A DNA stretch of 5,931 nt from Clostridia bacterium (GTDB taxonomy: Bacteria; Bacillota; Clostridia; Christensenellales; Aristaeellaceae): positions 1-5,931 of the forward strand of contig JAFZRB010000223.1 of NCBI GenBank assembly GCA_017620115.1, in the 5' to 3' direction. Shown here one piece after another: positions 1 to 5,753 of the stretch; positions within the stretch are counted from its first letter, which is position 1; each line of letters opens with the position of its first letter. The position numbers and the translations under genes were made by a program. The notes beneath the pieces were generated by a model, which did not search any database, was not told the DNA's origin, and saw only the letters and a list, made by a program, of their open reading frames with translations.

Positions 1-777
1 CCATATGAAGGTGTAGTTGGCGGTGCCCGCGCCGGCGTGGATGCTCCAGGAGGGGGAGATGATGGCCTGCTCGTTCTGCATCACCACGTGGCGGGTCTCG
101 GTCGGCTCGCCCATGAAGTGGAACACGACCTCGTTCTCCGGGACCTCGAAGTAGAAGTAGACCTCCATGCGCCGCTCGTGGGTGTGGGCGGGCATGGTGT
201 TCCATACGGAGCCAGGCTCCAAAACCGTCATGCCCATGGAGAGCTGGCAGGTCTTGAGCACGGAGGGATGGATGAACTGGTTGATGACGCGCTTGTTGCT
301 GGTTTCCAGCGCGCCAAGGGGCTTCTTGGCCGCGTCGGCGATTCTGATGAGCCTGTTCTCATAGCTGCAGTGCGCCGGGGCGGACACGATATAGAACTTG
401 GCGGGCTTTGCGGCGTCGTTGCTTTCGAACAGCACGCTCTTCGCGCCCTTGGTGATGTACAGGCAGTCCTTGTAGCCCAGCTCGTACACGGTGCCGTCCA
501 CGGTCACTTTGCCCGCGCCGCCCACGTTGAACATGCCGCACTCGCGGCGCTCGAGGAAATAATCCGTGCCGAAATTCTTCCACACGTCGATGCCCTTGTC
601 GATGGAAACCTTCACTGTCACCGGCATCACGCCCAGCGTGACCATGCGGTCCACGTGGCTGTAGGTGGCGATAACCTCGTCCGCCTCGAACAGCTTTTCG
701 ATGAGGAATTCTTTCCGGGTCTCCTCGGTGGTGTAGCGCTTGAAATCGCGCTGATTGCAGGAATAACGAATATCCAT
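1..777 (-). CDS. kduI: 5-keto-4-deoxyuronate isomerase (4-deoxy-L-threo-5-hexosulose-uronate ketol-isomerase), 3' end cut by window
   Basis: KduI converts 5-keto-4-deoxyuronate, formed from the unsaturated uronates that pectate and other polysaccharide lyases release, into 2,5-diketo-3-deoxygluconate, which KduD then reduces. It is a cytoplasmic zinc enzyme with a cupin fold. The 259 visible residues align along their whole length with E. coli KduI as I recall it: YSHVDRM near residue 39, YFLERREC near 73, VGGAGKVTVDG near 84, HTHERRMEVYFYF from 198, and SPSWSIH ending at 247. The zinc ligands known in the family fall at His198, His200, Glu205 and His247, all present. About 20 C-terminal residues lie off the left edge. 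Two in-frame ATGs compete: 783 (4 bases after AGGAGG) and 777 (10 bases after). I chose 777 because the product then begins MDIRYS, like E. coli MDVRQS. It is the third gene of a leftward operon, after the isomerase/epimerase. Confidence 0.96.
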   Translation of the reverse strand, partial: MDIRYSCNQRDFKRYTTEETRKEFLIEKLFEADEVIATYSHVDRMVTLGVMPVTVKVSIDKGIDVWKNFGTDYFLERRECGMFNVGGAGKVTVDGTVYELGYKDCLYITKGAKSVLFESNDAAKPAKFYIVSAPAHCSYENRLIRIADAAKKPLGALETSNKRVINQFIHPSVLKTCQLSMGMTVLEPGSVWNTMPAHTHERRMEVYFYFEVPENEVVFHFMGEPTETRHVVMQNEQAIISPSWSIHAGAGTANYTFIW

Positions 778-787
778 GTCCATCAAT

Positions 788-793
788 CCTCCT
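788..793 (-). promoter_or_regulatory. Ribosome binding site of kduI (start choice ambiguous)
   Basis: A perfect AGGAGG on the minus strand lies 4 bases before the ATG at 783 and 10 bases before the in-frame ATG at 777. The deacetylase gene upstream in the same operon also uses AGGAGG with a 4-base gap, so 783 cannot be dismissed; the family N-terminus favours 777. The 51-base gap after the preceding stop also holds a second SD-like AAAGGA, at about 806-811, with no start codon at a useful distance. Confidence 0.75.
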
Positions 794-834
794 GTATCGT
801 CGTCCTTTATATTTGTTATGCTGATCGCATCGTT

Positions 835-1665
835 TCACGCGAACCGTTCGAGGAACAGGCGCGCCGCCTCGGCGTTGTCGGGTCGGGTATCTTCCAGCGT
901 CATCGGCAGGCCGCGCGCTTTGGCAAAGGCGACCAGCGCCTCATAGCGCATCACGCCCAGGCCGCAGGCGGTGGAGAGCACGTCGCCGTTTTGCGCCTTC
1001 ACGTAGTCCTTCATGTGCAAAACGCGCACCCTGTCGCCCAGGCGGCGGATGGCCTCGCCGATGAGCGCTTCCGCGCGATCCACCGTGGCCGCGGAGAGCA
1101 GATTCACGCTGTCCAGAATGATCTGCAGGCTGTCGCTGTTCACTTCCTCCAGCAGGCGCTCCGCCTTCTCCGGCGTGGAAACGATATGCCGCCAGACCGG
1201 CTCCACGGCCAGCACGGCGCCTTCCTCCTCCGCCCGGCGAACGACGGGCTTTACGCTCTCCAGAAAGAGCCGGAATGCCTCCTCGCTGTCCTGCTGGGGC
1301 TCCGAAAAGCGCGCGCCGGCCGCGGCGGGCGTTTCCGTGCCCACCACGCGCGCGCCGATCATCCGGCTGAAACGCAGATGCGCGCGGTAGATTTCCTGCG
1401 TGCGCCGCCGCGATTCCTCGTCCGGGTCGGCCAGATTCAGATAGCAGCCCAGCACGGCGCACTCCATGCCCTGCGCGGCGAAATCCTCCCGCACCTGCGC
1501 GGCCAGCTCTTCGGTGAGCAGCCGGGGCGCGTCGGCCATGGGAAAATCGGAGAGCGCCTTGCTCAGCGCCAGATGCGCGCAGGAAAAGCCCTGGGCCTTC
1601 GCGTAGGCCAACCGTTCGGAGAGCGTGCCCGGCAGGGTGTCGTGCAGGCGGATGCCGATGTTCAT
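835..1665 (-). CDS. Sugar phosphate isomerase/epimerase-like TIM-barrel protein (AP-endonuclease-2 / xylose-isomerase-like family)
   Basis: The 276-residue product has the layout of the AP_endonuc_2 TIM-barrel family, which includes D-tagatose/psicose 3-epimerases, hydroxypyruvate isomerase and IolE/IolI. The four metal-ligand positions of that family can be placed at barrel strand ends: Glu155 (LAVEPVW), Asp185 (IILDSVN), His217 (VLHMKDY) and Glu258 (TLEDTRP). Length matches the usual 260-300. There is no signal peptide, so it should act in the cytoplasm. The ATG at 1665 follows AAAGGA with a gap of about 8 bases. It starts 25 bases after the deacetylase stop and ends 51 bases before kduI, so the three are probably co-transcribed. 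The context suggests isomerisation or epimerisation of a sugar or uronate intermediate. Substrate cannot be read from the sequence, because this family's specificity changes with few residues. Family assignment is firm; the reaction is inference. Confidence 0.85.
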   Translation of the reverse strand: MNIGIRLHDTLPGTLSERLAYAKAQGFSCAHLALSKALSDFPMADAPRLLTEELAAQVREDFAAQGMECAVLGCYLNLADPDEESRRRTQEIYRAHLRFSRMIGARVVGTETPAAAGARFSEPQQDSEEAFRLFLESVKPVVRRAEEEGAVLAVEPVWRHIVSTPEKAERLLEEVNSDSLQIILDSVNLLSAATVDRAEALIGEAIRRLGDRVRVLHMKDYVKAQNGDVLSTACGLGVMRYEALVAFAKARGLPMTLEDTRPDNAEAARLFLERFA

Positions 1666-1690
1666 AGCGATCGTCCTTTCTCGCCGCGTG

Positions 1691-2491
1691 TCACAGCCGC
1701 AGGGTTTCGCCGGCGGGAACGCGCACGGGCGCTCCGTCGTTCACGGACACGAAGCAGTCGCGGGCGTTGGGGTTGAAGGCGAAGCTGTTGTCCGCCGCGA
1801 AACGCAGGCGCTTCCAGTCGTCCATGTAGTCCATGAATTCGATGTTGGTGCAGTACCAGATGTCCTCCTGCCCGCCCATCATGCGGCAGAAGCCTTCGAT
1901 CAGATCCCAGTTGTCATCGTTGCGGAATTCATAGCTGTGGCCCCACACGTACATGAGATACAGATACTGCCTCTTGTTCAGCGCCAGGAACTGTTCGCCC
2001 AACTCCACCAGGCGATGGTTGTGGTGGCAAGTGGCCTTCCAACGGAAGGGATTCTCCGGCAGCGCGAAGCCGTCCGAATTGCCCACCACGCGGGAATAGC
2101 GGATGCCGCATCCTGGCAGCAGCGCCTCGATCTCCGGGCTCAGCGAGCCGTTGGGATAGCTCAGGCCGCGCACCGGATACCCGGTCAGCGCCTCCAATGC
2201 GCGCCGATCGTCCAGCACCTCCTGCGCCACCTCCGGCAGCGGGCAGCGGGCGATGGTGGGATGCGTCACGGTGTGACAGGCCACCTCGTGGCCAGCGTAG
2301 AGCGATTGAACCTCCTCCGGCGCGATGCGGTCTTCTCCGCCCAGGAAGCCGCTGTTGAGGTGAAACGTGCCCTTGATGCCGTAGCGGTTGAAGATTTCCA
2401 CAAGGCGCCGGTCGGTCGAGCGGCCGTCGTCATAGCTCATGGTGAGCGCTTTATGCTTCCCGCCGGGAAAGCAGCAGTAAACCTTGTTCAT
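1691..2491 (-). CDS. Polysaccharide deacetylase family protein (NodB/CE4), no signal peptide
   Basis: The product has 266 residues and a NodB-homology fold. Motif 1 is TMSYDDG with Asp21-Asp22 (the family's general base and metal-binding Asp). Motif 2 is HTVTH with the metal ligands His73 and His77. A motif-3-like RGLSYPNG lies at 108-115. A later WGHSYEF places His185 where the family's late catalytic histidine could be. CE4 enzymes remove N- or O-acetyl groups from chitin, peptidoglycan, xylan or related glycans. Unlike secreted members, this one starts directly at the catalytic domain (MNKVYCCF) with no signal peptide or membrane segment, so a cytoplasmic role on an oligosaccharide or a small substrate is likely. 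The frame stays open upstream to 2578, but I chose the ATG at 2491 because AGGAGG sits 4 bases before it. It is the first gene of the leftward operon, with the isomerase/epimerase and kduI. Its substrate is unknown; an acetylated uronate oligomer is a guess from context. Confidence 0.88.
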   Translation of the reverse strand: MNKVYCCFPGGKHKALTMSYDDGRSTDRRLVEIFNRYGIKGTFHLNSGFLGGEDRIAPEEVQSLYAGHEVACHTVTHPTIARCPLPEVAQEVLDDRRALEALTGYPVRGLSYPNGSLSPEIEALLPGCGIRYSRVVGNSDGFALPENPFRWKATCHHNHRLVELGEQFLALNKRQYLYLMYVWGHSYEFRNDDNWDLIEGFCRMMGGQEDIWYCTNIEFMDYMDDWKRLRFAADNSFAFNPNARDCFVSVNDGAPVRVPAGETLRL

Positions 2492-2569
2492 ACGTCCTCC
2501 TGTCATTCGCGGGTCATCACGCCGCAGGCGATGGCCGCGGCGGCGCTGGGTATGGTTCCGAATATGATC

Positions 2570-2599
2570 ATTATACATTCACCACACCGCGTTTGTCAA
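2570..2599 (-). promoter_or_regulatory. Sigma-A-type promoter of the deacetylase-isomerase-kduI operon
   Basis: On the minus strand a perfect TTGACA (-35, 2599-2594) is followed after 18 bases by a perfect TATAAT (-10, 2575-2570). Transcription should begin near 2563, giving a leader of about 70 bases before the ATG at 2491. An 8-base palindrome ATGATCAT (2564-2571) overlaps the end of the -10 and the start site and could take a repressor. That role is inference, but such strong hexamers on a catabolic operon suggest control by repression. Confidence 0.85.
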
Positions 2600-2615
2600 T
2601 GGCCGAACGCGCCGC

Positions 2616-2626
2616 CGATCAGATCG
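2616..2626. promoter_or_regulatory. 11-base palindrome between the divergent promoters (possible operator)
   Basis: CGATC-A-GATCG is a perfect inverted repeat with a one-base centre. It lies between the two -35 boxes (2599 on the minus strand and 2643 on the plus strand), about 17 bases from each. Its position suits a regulator acting on one or both promoters, but short palindromes arise by chance in GC-rich DNA and I recognise no known operator. Confidence 0.25.
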
Positions 2627-2642
2627 AAACGCCCGCAAACCC

Positions 2643-2671
2643 TTGACATTCTCCCGCGCATAAGCTAGAAT
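2643..2671 (+). promoter_or_regulatory. Sigma-A-type promoter of metY-metA
   Basis: TTGACA (2643-2648), a 17-base spacer, then TAGAAT (2666-2671), one mismatch from the consensus -10. The predicted start near 2678 leaves only about 44 bases before the metY ATG. That is too short for a SAM-I riboswitch or a T-box leader, both common ahead of methionine genes in Firmicutes, so control must lie at the promoter, in a repressor site, or downstream. Confidence 0.85.
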
Positions 2672-2721
2672 AGAGGCTAAATTTGAGGCGTTTTGAGGAG
2701 CGACAGATTGGAGGATCAGCA

Positions 2722-4005
2722 ATGAGCGATTACAGAATCGAAACAAAATGCGTGCAGAGCGGCTATACGCCCGGCAACGGCGAGCCGCGCCAGATTCCCA
2801 TCATTCAGAGCACCACGTTTAAATACGCCACCGGCGAAGACATGGGCAGGCTCTTCGATCTGGAGGCGGCGGGCTACTTCTATTCCCGCCTGCAGAACCC
2901 CACCTGCGACTATGTGGCCGCGAAGATCTGCGATCTGGAGGGCGGTACGGCCGCCATGCTCACTGCCTCCGGCCAGGCGGCCAACTTCTACGCCGTATTC
3001 AACATCGCCACCTGCGGCGATCACGTGGTGGCCAGTTCCAGCATCTACGGCGGCACCTACAACCTATTCGCTGTAACGATGAAGAAGATGGGCGTGGAGT
3101 TCACCTTCGTCTCGCCCGACTGCACCGGGGAGGAACTGGACGCCGCCTTCCGCCCGAACACCAAAGCCGTGTTCGGCGAAACCATCGCCAATCCCGCGCT
3201 CACCGTGCTGGATATTGAGAAATTCGCGAAGGCCGCCCACGCGCACGGCGTGCCGCTGATCGTGGACAACACCTTCGCCACGCCCGTCAACTGCCGCCCG
3301 TTCGAGTGGGGCGCGGACATCGTCACCCACTCCACAACCAAATACATGGACGGCCACGGCGCGGCGGTGGGCGGCTGCGTCGTCGATTCGGGTCGTTTCG
3401 ACTGGATGGCGCACGCCGATAAATTCCCCGGCCTGACCACGCCGGACGACAGCTACCACGGCATCACCTACGCCGAGAAATTCGGGCAGGGCGGCGCATT
3501 CATCACCAAAGCGACGGCGCAGCTCATGCGCGATTTCGGCTCCACCCCCGCGCCGCAGAGCGCCTTCCTGCTCAACATGGGGCTTGAGAGCCTGCATGTG
3601 CGCGTGGCGCGGCACTGCGAGAACGCCCAGACCGTGGCCGAATACCTCGAAAAGCACGAAAAGATCGCCTGGGTCAACTACGCCGGGCTCGAATCCAGCC
3701 CGTATCACGCGCTGGCGCGGAAATACATGCCGGGCGGCACCTGCGGCGTGGTCAGCTTCGGCGTCAGGGGCGGACGCGAGGCCGCGAGCCGCTTCATGGC
3801 CGCGCTGAAGATCGCCGCCATCGAGACGCATGTGGCCGACGCGCGCACCTGCTGCCTGCATCCCGCCAGCACCACGCACCGCCAGATGAACGACGAGGAG
3901 CTCGCCGCCGCGGGCGTGCCCGGCGACCTGATCCGCCTCTCCTGCGGCCTGGAGAGTAAGGACGATCTCATCGCCGACATCGAGCAGGCGCTCGCCGCGA
4001 TCTGA
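2722..4005 (+). CDS. metY: O-acetylhomoserine sulfhydrylase (O-acetylhomoserine aminocarboxypropyltransferase)
   Basis: MetY is a cytoplasmic PLP enzyme that makes homocysteine and acetate from O-acetylhomoserine and sulfide (direct sulfhydrylation). The 427 residues are a complete member of the Cys/Met-metabolism PLP family, and the length fits MetY (about 420-440) rather than MetB or MetC (about 380-400). Visible features are the PLP-phosphate motif around SGQAAN (83-88), Tyr109 in SIYGGTYN, Asp182 in VDNTFATP for the PLP ring nitrogen, and the Schiff-base Lys207 in HSTTKYMDGHG. The insertion that follows (FPGLTTPDDSYHG) and the ending RLSCGLE are typical of this branch. The ATG at 2722 follows GGAGG by 7 bases. 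A possible in-frame TTG at 2683 lies almost at the predicted transcription start and has no ribosome site, so I rejected it. It heads an operon with metA, 14 bases downstream. A related sulfhydrylase or gamma-lyase remains a minor alternative. Confidence 0.95.
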   Translation: MSDYRIETKCVQSGYTPGNGEPRQIPIIQSTTFKYATGEDMGRLFDLEAAGYFYSRLQNPTCDYVAAKICDLEGGTAAMLTASGQAANFYAVFNIATCGDHVVASSSIYGGTYNLFAVTMKKMGVEFTFVSPDCTGEELDAAFRPNTKAVFGETIANPALTVLDIEKFAKAAHAHGVPLIVDNTFATPVNCRPFEWGADIVTHSTTKYMDGHGAAVGGCVVDSGRFDWMAHADKFPGLTTPDDSYHGITYAEKFGQGGAFITKATAQLMRDFGSTPAPQSAFLLNMGLESLHVRVARHCENAQTVAEYLEKHEKIAWVNYAGLESSPYHALARKYMPGGTCGVVSFGVRGGREAASRFMAALKIAAIETHVADARTCCLHPASTTHRQMNDEELAAAGVPGDLIRLSCGLESKDDLIADIEQALAAI

Positions 4006-4019
4006 CAGGAGGAAACCGC

Positions 4020-4937
4020 ATGCCCATCAAAATACCCAACGAACTGCCGGCCACCAGAACGCTGGCGGAAGAAAACATCTTCGTGATGACGGAAATGCGC
4101 GCCCGCACGCAGGACATCCGCCCGCTGCAGATCCTTTTGCTGAACCTCATGCCCACGAAGATCGACACGGAGACACAGCTCTCGCGCCTGCTGGGCAACA
4201 CGCCGCTGCAGGTCGAGCTGACGCTGGCCCGCGTGCGCTCCCATGAATCGAAGAACACCTCCGAGGAGCACATGCTGGCGTTCTATAAGAACTTCGACGA
4301 GGTGGATCATCTCAACTACGACGGCATGATCATCACCGGCGCACCGGTGGAGCACCTGCCCTTCGAGGAAGTGGACTACTGGGGCGAACTGTGCCGCATC
4401 ATGGAATGGAGCAAGACGCACGTGCACAGCACATTCCACATCTGCTGGGGCGCGCAGGCCGGGCTGTACTATCACTTCGGCATTCAGAAAAAGCCGCTGC
4501 CCGAGAAGATGTTCGGCGTGTTCCCGCATACGCTGGATTACCGCCGCGCCATCCTGTTCCGCGGTTTTGACGACGTGTTCATGGTGCCGCATTCCCGCCA
4601 TACCACCGTCGACCGCGCGGACATCGAGCGCGTGCCCGAGCTGCGCATCCTCGCCTCCTCCGAGGAGGCGGGCGTTTACGCCATGATGACGAAGAACGGC
4701 CGGCAGATCTTTATCACCGGGCATTCCGAATACGATCCGCAGACGCTCAACCGCGAATACAAACGCGACGTAGCCGCCGGAAAACCCATCAGCATCCCGA
4801 AGAATTACTTCCCGAACGACGATCCTTCGCGCGAACCGCTGGTCACCTGGCGCGCGCACGCCAACCTGCTCTATTCCAACTGGCTGAACTACTTCGTGTA
4901 CCAGACCACGCCGTACGATTTGAAGGATATCAAATAA
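4020..4937 (+). CDS. metA: Homoserine O-acetyltransferase (MetA family)
   Basis: MetA activates homoserine by O-acylation, the committed step of methionine synthesis. The 305 residues align end to end with E. coli MetA as I recall it, from MPIKIPNELPA to the ending LNYFVYQTTPYDL. The catalytic residues are in place: Cys142 (HICWGAQ), His235 and Glu237 (ITGHSEYD). Residue 111 is Glu (GAPVEHL) where E. coli has Gly; work on the Bacillus cereus enzyme linked Glu111 to acetyl-CoA and Gly to succinyl-CoA. I therefore call it an acetyltransferase, although family name tables often label it succinyltransferase. Its product is the substrate of MetY encoded just upstream, which supports the call. The ATG at 4020 follows AGGAGG with a 7-base gap, and the metY stop is 14 bases upstream, so the two are co-transcribed. 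It is probably subject to methionine feedback, as is common in the family, but nothing here shows it. Confidence 0.96.
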   Translation: MPIKIPNELPATRTLAEENIFVMTEMRARTQDIRPLQILLLNLMPTKIDTETQLSRLLGNTPLQVELTLARVRSHESKNTSEEHMLAFYKNFDEVDHLNYDGMIITGAPVEHLPFEEVDYWGELCRIMEWSKTHVHSTFHICWGAQAGLYYHFGIQKKPLPEKMFGVFPHTLDYRRAILFRGFDDVFMVPHSRHTTVDRADIERVPELRILASSEEAGVYAMMTKNGRQIFITGHSEYDPQTLNREYKRDVAAGKPISIPKNYFPNDDPSREPLVTWRAHANLLYSNWLNYFVYQTTPYDLKDIK

Positions 4938-4990
4938 GCGCCGCAAGCGGTTTTCTCATCGGCGACAGTACCGGAAAACAGAATGATGAT

Positions 4991-5040
4991 GGCCTCCCGA
5001 TCGCATCAGAAAGCGGTTTGGAGGCCGCCTTTCATTTCGC
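4991..5040 (+). terminator. Probable intrinsic terminator of metY-metA
   Basis: GGCCTCC (4991-4997) pairs with GGAGGCC (5020-5026). After one mismatch the stem continues as GATCGC (4999-5004) with GCGGTT (5013-5018), including G-U pairs, around an 8-base loop. The tail GCCTTTCATTTC is only moderately T-rich, so termination may be partial. It lies 53 bases after the metA stop. The 9-base AAGCGGTTT inside the hairpin also occurs at 4945-4953, just after the metA stop. Confidence 0.6.
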
Positions 5041-5125
5041 GCCGCCTGTATCGCTGTTTTTGGCCGAATGTAGCTGTAAATTCCCAAATTAAAAAAAACA
5101 TAATGGATTTCAAAGTGATTACGTA

Positions 5126-5154
5126 TTGATTTTCTTCAGAAAAATGTGTATAAT
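5126..5154 (+). promoter_or_regulatory. Sigma-A-type promoter of the small coiled-coil gene
   Basis: TTGATT (5126-5131), a 17-base spacer, then a perfect TATAAT (5149-5154). The surrounding 5080-5165 is sharply AT-rich against a GC-rich background, with an A8 tract at about 5092-5099 that could act as an upstream element. The predicted start near 5161 leaves a leader of about 25 bases with AAAGGAG at 5171-5177, which points to high expression of a monocistronic gene. Confidence 0.8.
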
Positions 5155-5185
5155 AAGTTTAAATGATGAGAAAGGAGATACTACA

Positions 5186-5620
5186 ATGCCCGCCAAGAAG
5201 AAGAAAGCCGCCCCCGAGCAGCCCAAAAAAGAAAGAAAGCAGTACCCCAGCCATGACGAACGCATCGCCGCCGCCAATCAGAAGATCGATCACCTGAAGG
5301 CGCTCATCGCCGAGAGAAACGAACTCGTCGCCAAGACGGAGAAGATCCTGAGCGAACGCCGCATCGCCCTGGCCCGCAGCGAGGAAGCGCTGGCCAAGAC
5401 CGAGACCAAGAAGGAACGCCTGCTTTCCGTTCAGAAGCGCGTCGCCGAGGGCAAGAGCGTCAAGCTCACTCCCGAGGAACGGGCCGAGAAGCGCAAGGCC
5501 GCGCTGGCGAAGGCCCGCGAGGTCAAGAAGGCTGAAAAGGCGAAGTATGACGCGCTGATGAACGCGCTGACCGAAAAGGGCAGCACCATCGACGAGCTGC
5601 TCGATGCACTGAAGAAGTAA
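5186..5620 (+). CDS. Small lysine-rich coiled-coil protein of unknown function
   Basis: I do not recognise a named family. The 144-residue product begins with a basic, disordered-looking tail (MPAKKKKAAPEQPKKERK, 1-18). A long, almost proline-free helix follows from about 24 to 88, with heptad-like Leu/Ile/Val spacing (IDHLKALIAERNELV), so a coiled coil or helical hairpin is likely. After LTPEER a second basic Ala/Lys/Arg/Glu helix runs from about 98 to 125, and the protein ends with an amphipathic segment, TIDELLDALKK. I count 27 Lys and 11 Arg against 24 Asp/Glu, with no Cys or Trp and no signal peptide or membrane segment. The frame is open upstream to 5126, but that lies before the predicted transcription start; the ATG at 5186 has AAAGGAG 8 bases before it. 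It stands alone between its own promoter and a strong terminator. The charge and tail would suit binding to nucleic acid or ribosomes, but that is speculation. Confidence 0.88.
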   Translation: MPAKKKKAAPEQPKKERKQYPSHDERIAAANQKIDHLKALIAERNELVAKTEKILSERRIALARSEEALAKTETKKERLLSVQKRVAEGKSVKLTPEERAEKRKAALAKAREVKKAEKAKYDALMNALTEKGSTIDELLDALKK

Positions 5621-5640
5621 TCATCGTTCAAATCCAGTAG

Positions 5641-5690
5641 AAAACCGGACCGTGCTGCAGCATCTGCGGGCACAGTCCGGTTTTGTTTTC
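5641..5690. terminator. Strong intrinsic terminator, probably bidirectional
   Basis: AAAACCGGAC (5641-5650) pairs perfectly with GTCCGGTTTT (5675-5684). The hairpin continues inward, after a C/A mismatch, with GTGC (5652-5655) to GCAC (5670-5673) and GCAG (5657-5660) to CTGC (5664-5667), closing on a 3-base loop CAT. The tail on the plus strand is TTTTGTTTTC. The left arm starts with four A, so the minus strand also reads a T-run after the stem. It sits 20 bases after the coiled-coil gene and about 70 bases past the stop of the convergent minus-strand gene, so it can serve both. Confidence 0.92.
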
Positions 5691-5753
5691 AGGGATAGGC
5701 TTTACCGCGCCGAGCCGCCGTGAGGACGCGGCTTCTGTTCCCCCATCGAGGGG

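Noticed and set aside
37..1776. 579-codon open frame on the plus strand, rich in His, Arg, Gly and Val
   Set aside because: It lies opposite kduI, the isomerase/epimerase gene and the end of the deacetylase gene, and has no ribosome site. Its composition is typical of an antisense frame in GC-rich DNA, whereas the opposite strand encodes recognisable families.
1625..2668. 347-codon open frame on the plus strand opposite the deacetylase
   Set aside because: It is antisense to a gene with clear NodB motifs, runs through both divergent promoters, and has low-complexity His/Ala/Val content with no recognisable domain.
2683..2721. N-terminal extension of metY from a TTG at 2683
   Set aside because: The codon is only about 5 bases after the predicted transcription start and has no ribosome site, while the ATG at 2722 has GGAGG 7 bases before it and matches the family's N-terminus.
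2492..2721. SAM riboswitch or T-box ahead of metY
   Set aside because: The predicted leader is about 44 bases, and I see no nested helices, T-box-like element or leader terminator. A covariance search would settle it.
3705..4946. 413-codon open frame on the minus strand opposite metY and metA
   Set aside because: It overlaps two well-supported genes on the other strand and has no ribosome site or family resemblance.
4938..4980. Possible first terminator just after metA (CCGCAAGCGG then TTTTCTC, and GTTTTC...GAAAAC)
   Set aside because: The first stem is only 3-4 bp with a tiny loop, and the second is a weak AT-rich stem with an asymmetric internal loop. The hairpin at 4991-5026 is far better.
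5126..5185. 20-codon N-terminal extension of the coiled-coil protein
   Set aside because: It begins inside the -35 box of a promoter whose predicted start is near 5161, so it would not be transcribed; the ATG at 5186 has a good ribosome site.
5740..5753. CCCC-ATCGA-GGGG hairpin next to the stop of the right-end minus-strand gene
   Set aside because: It is four pairs with no T-run on either side, so it is not a convincing terminator, and the strong hairpin at 5641-5684 lies just beyond.
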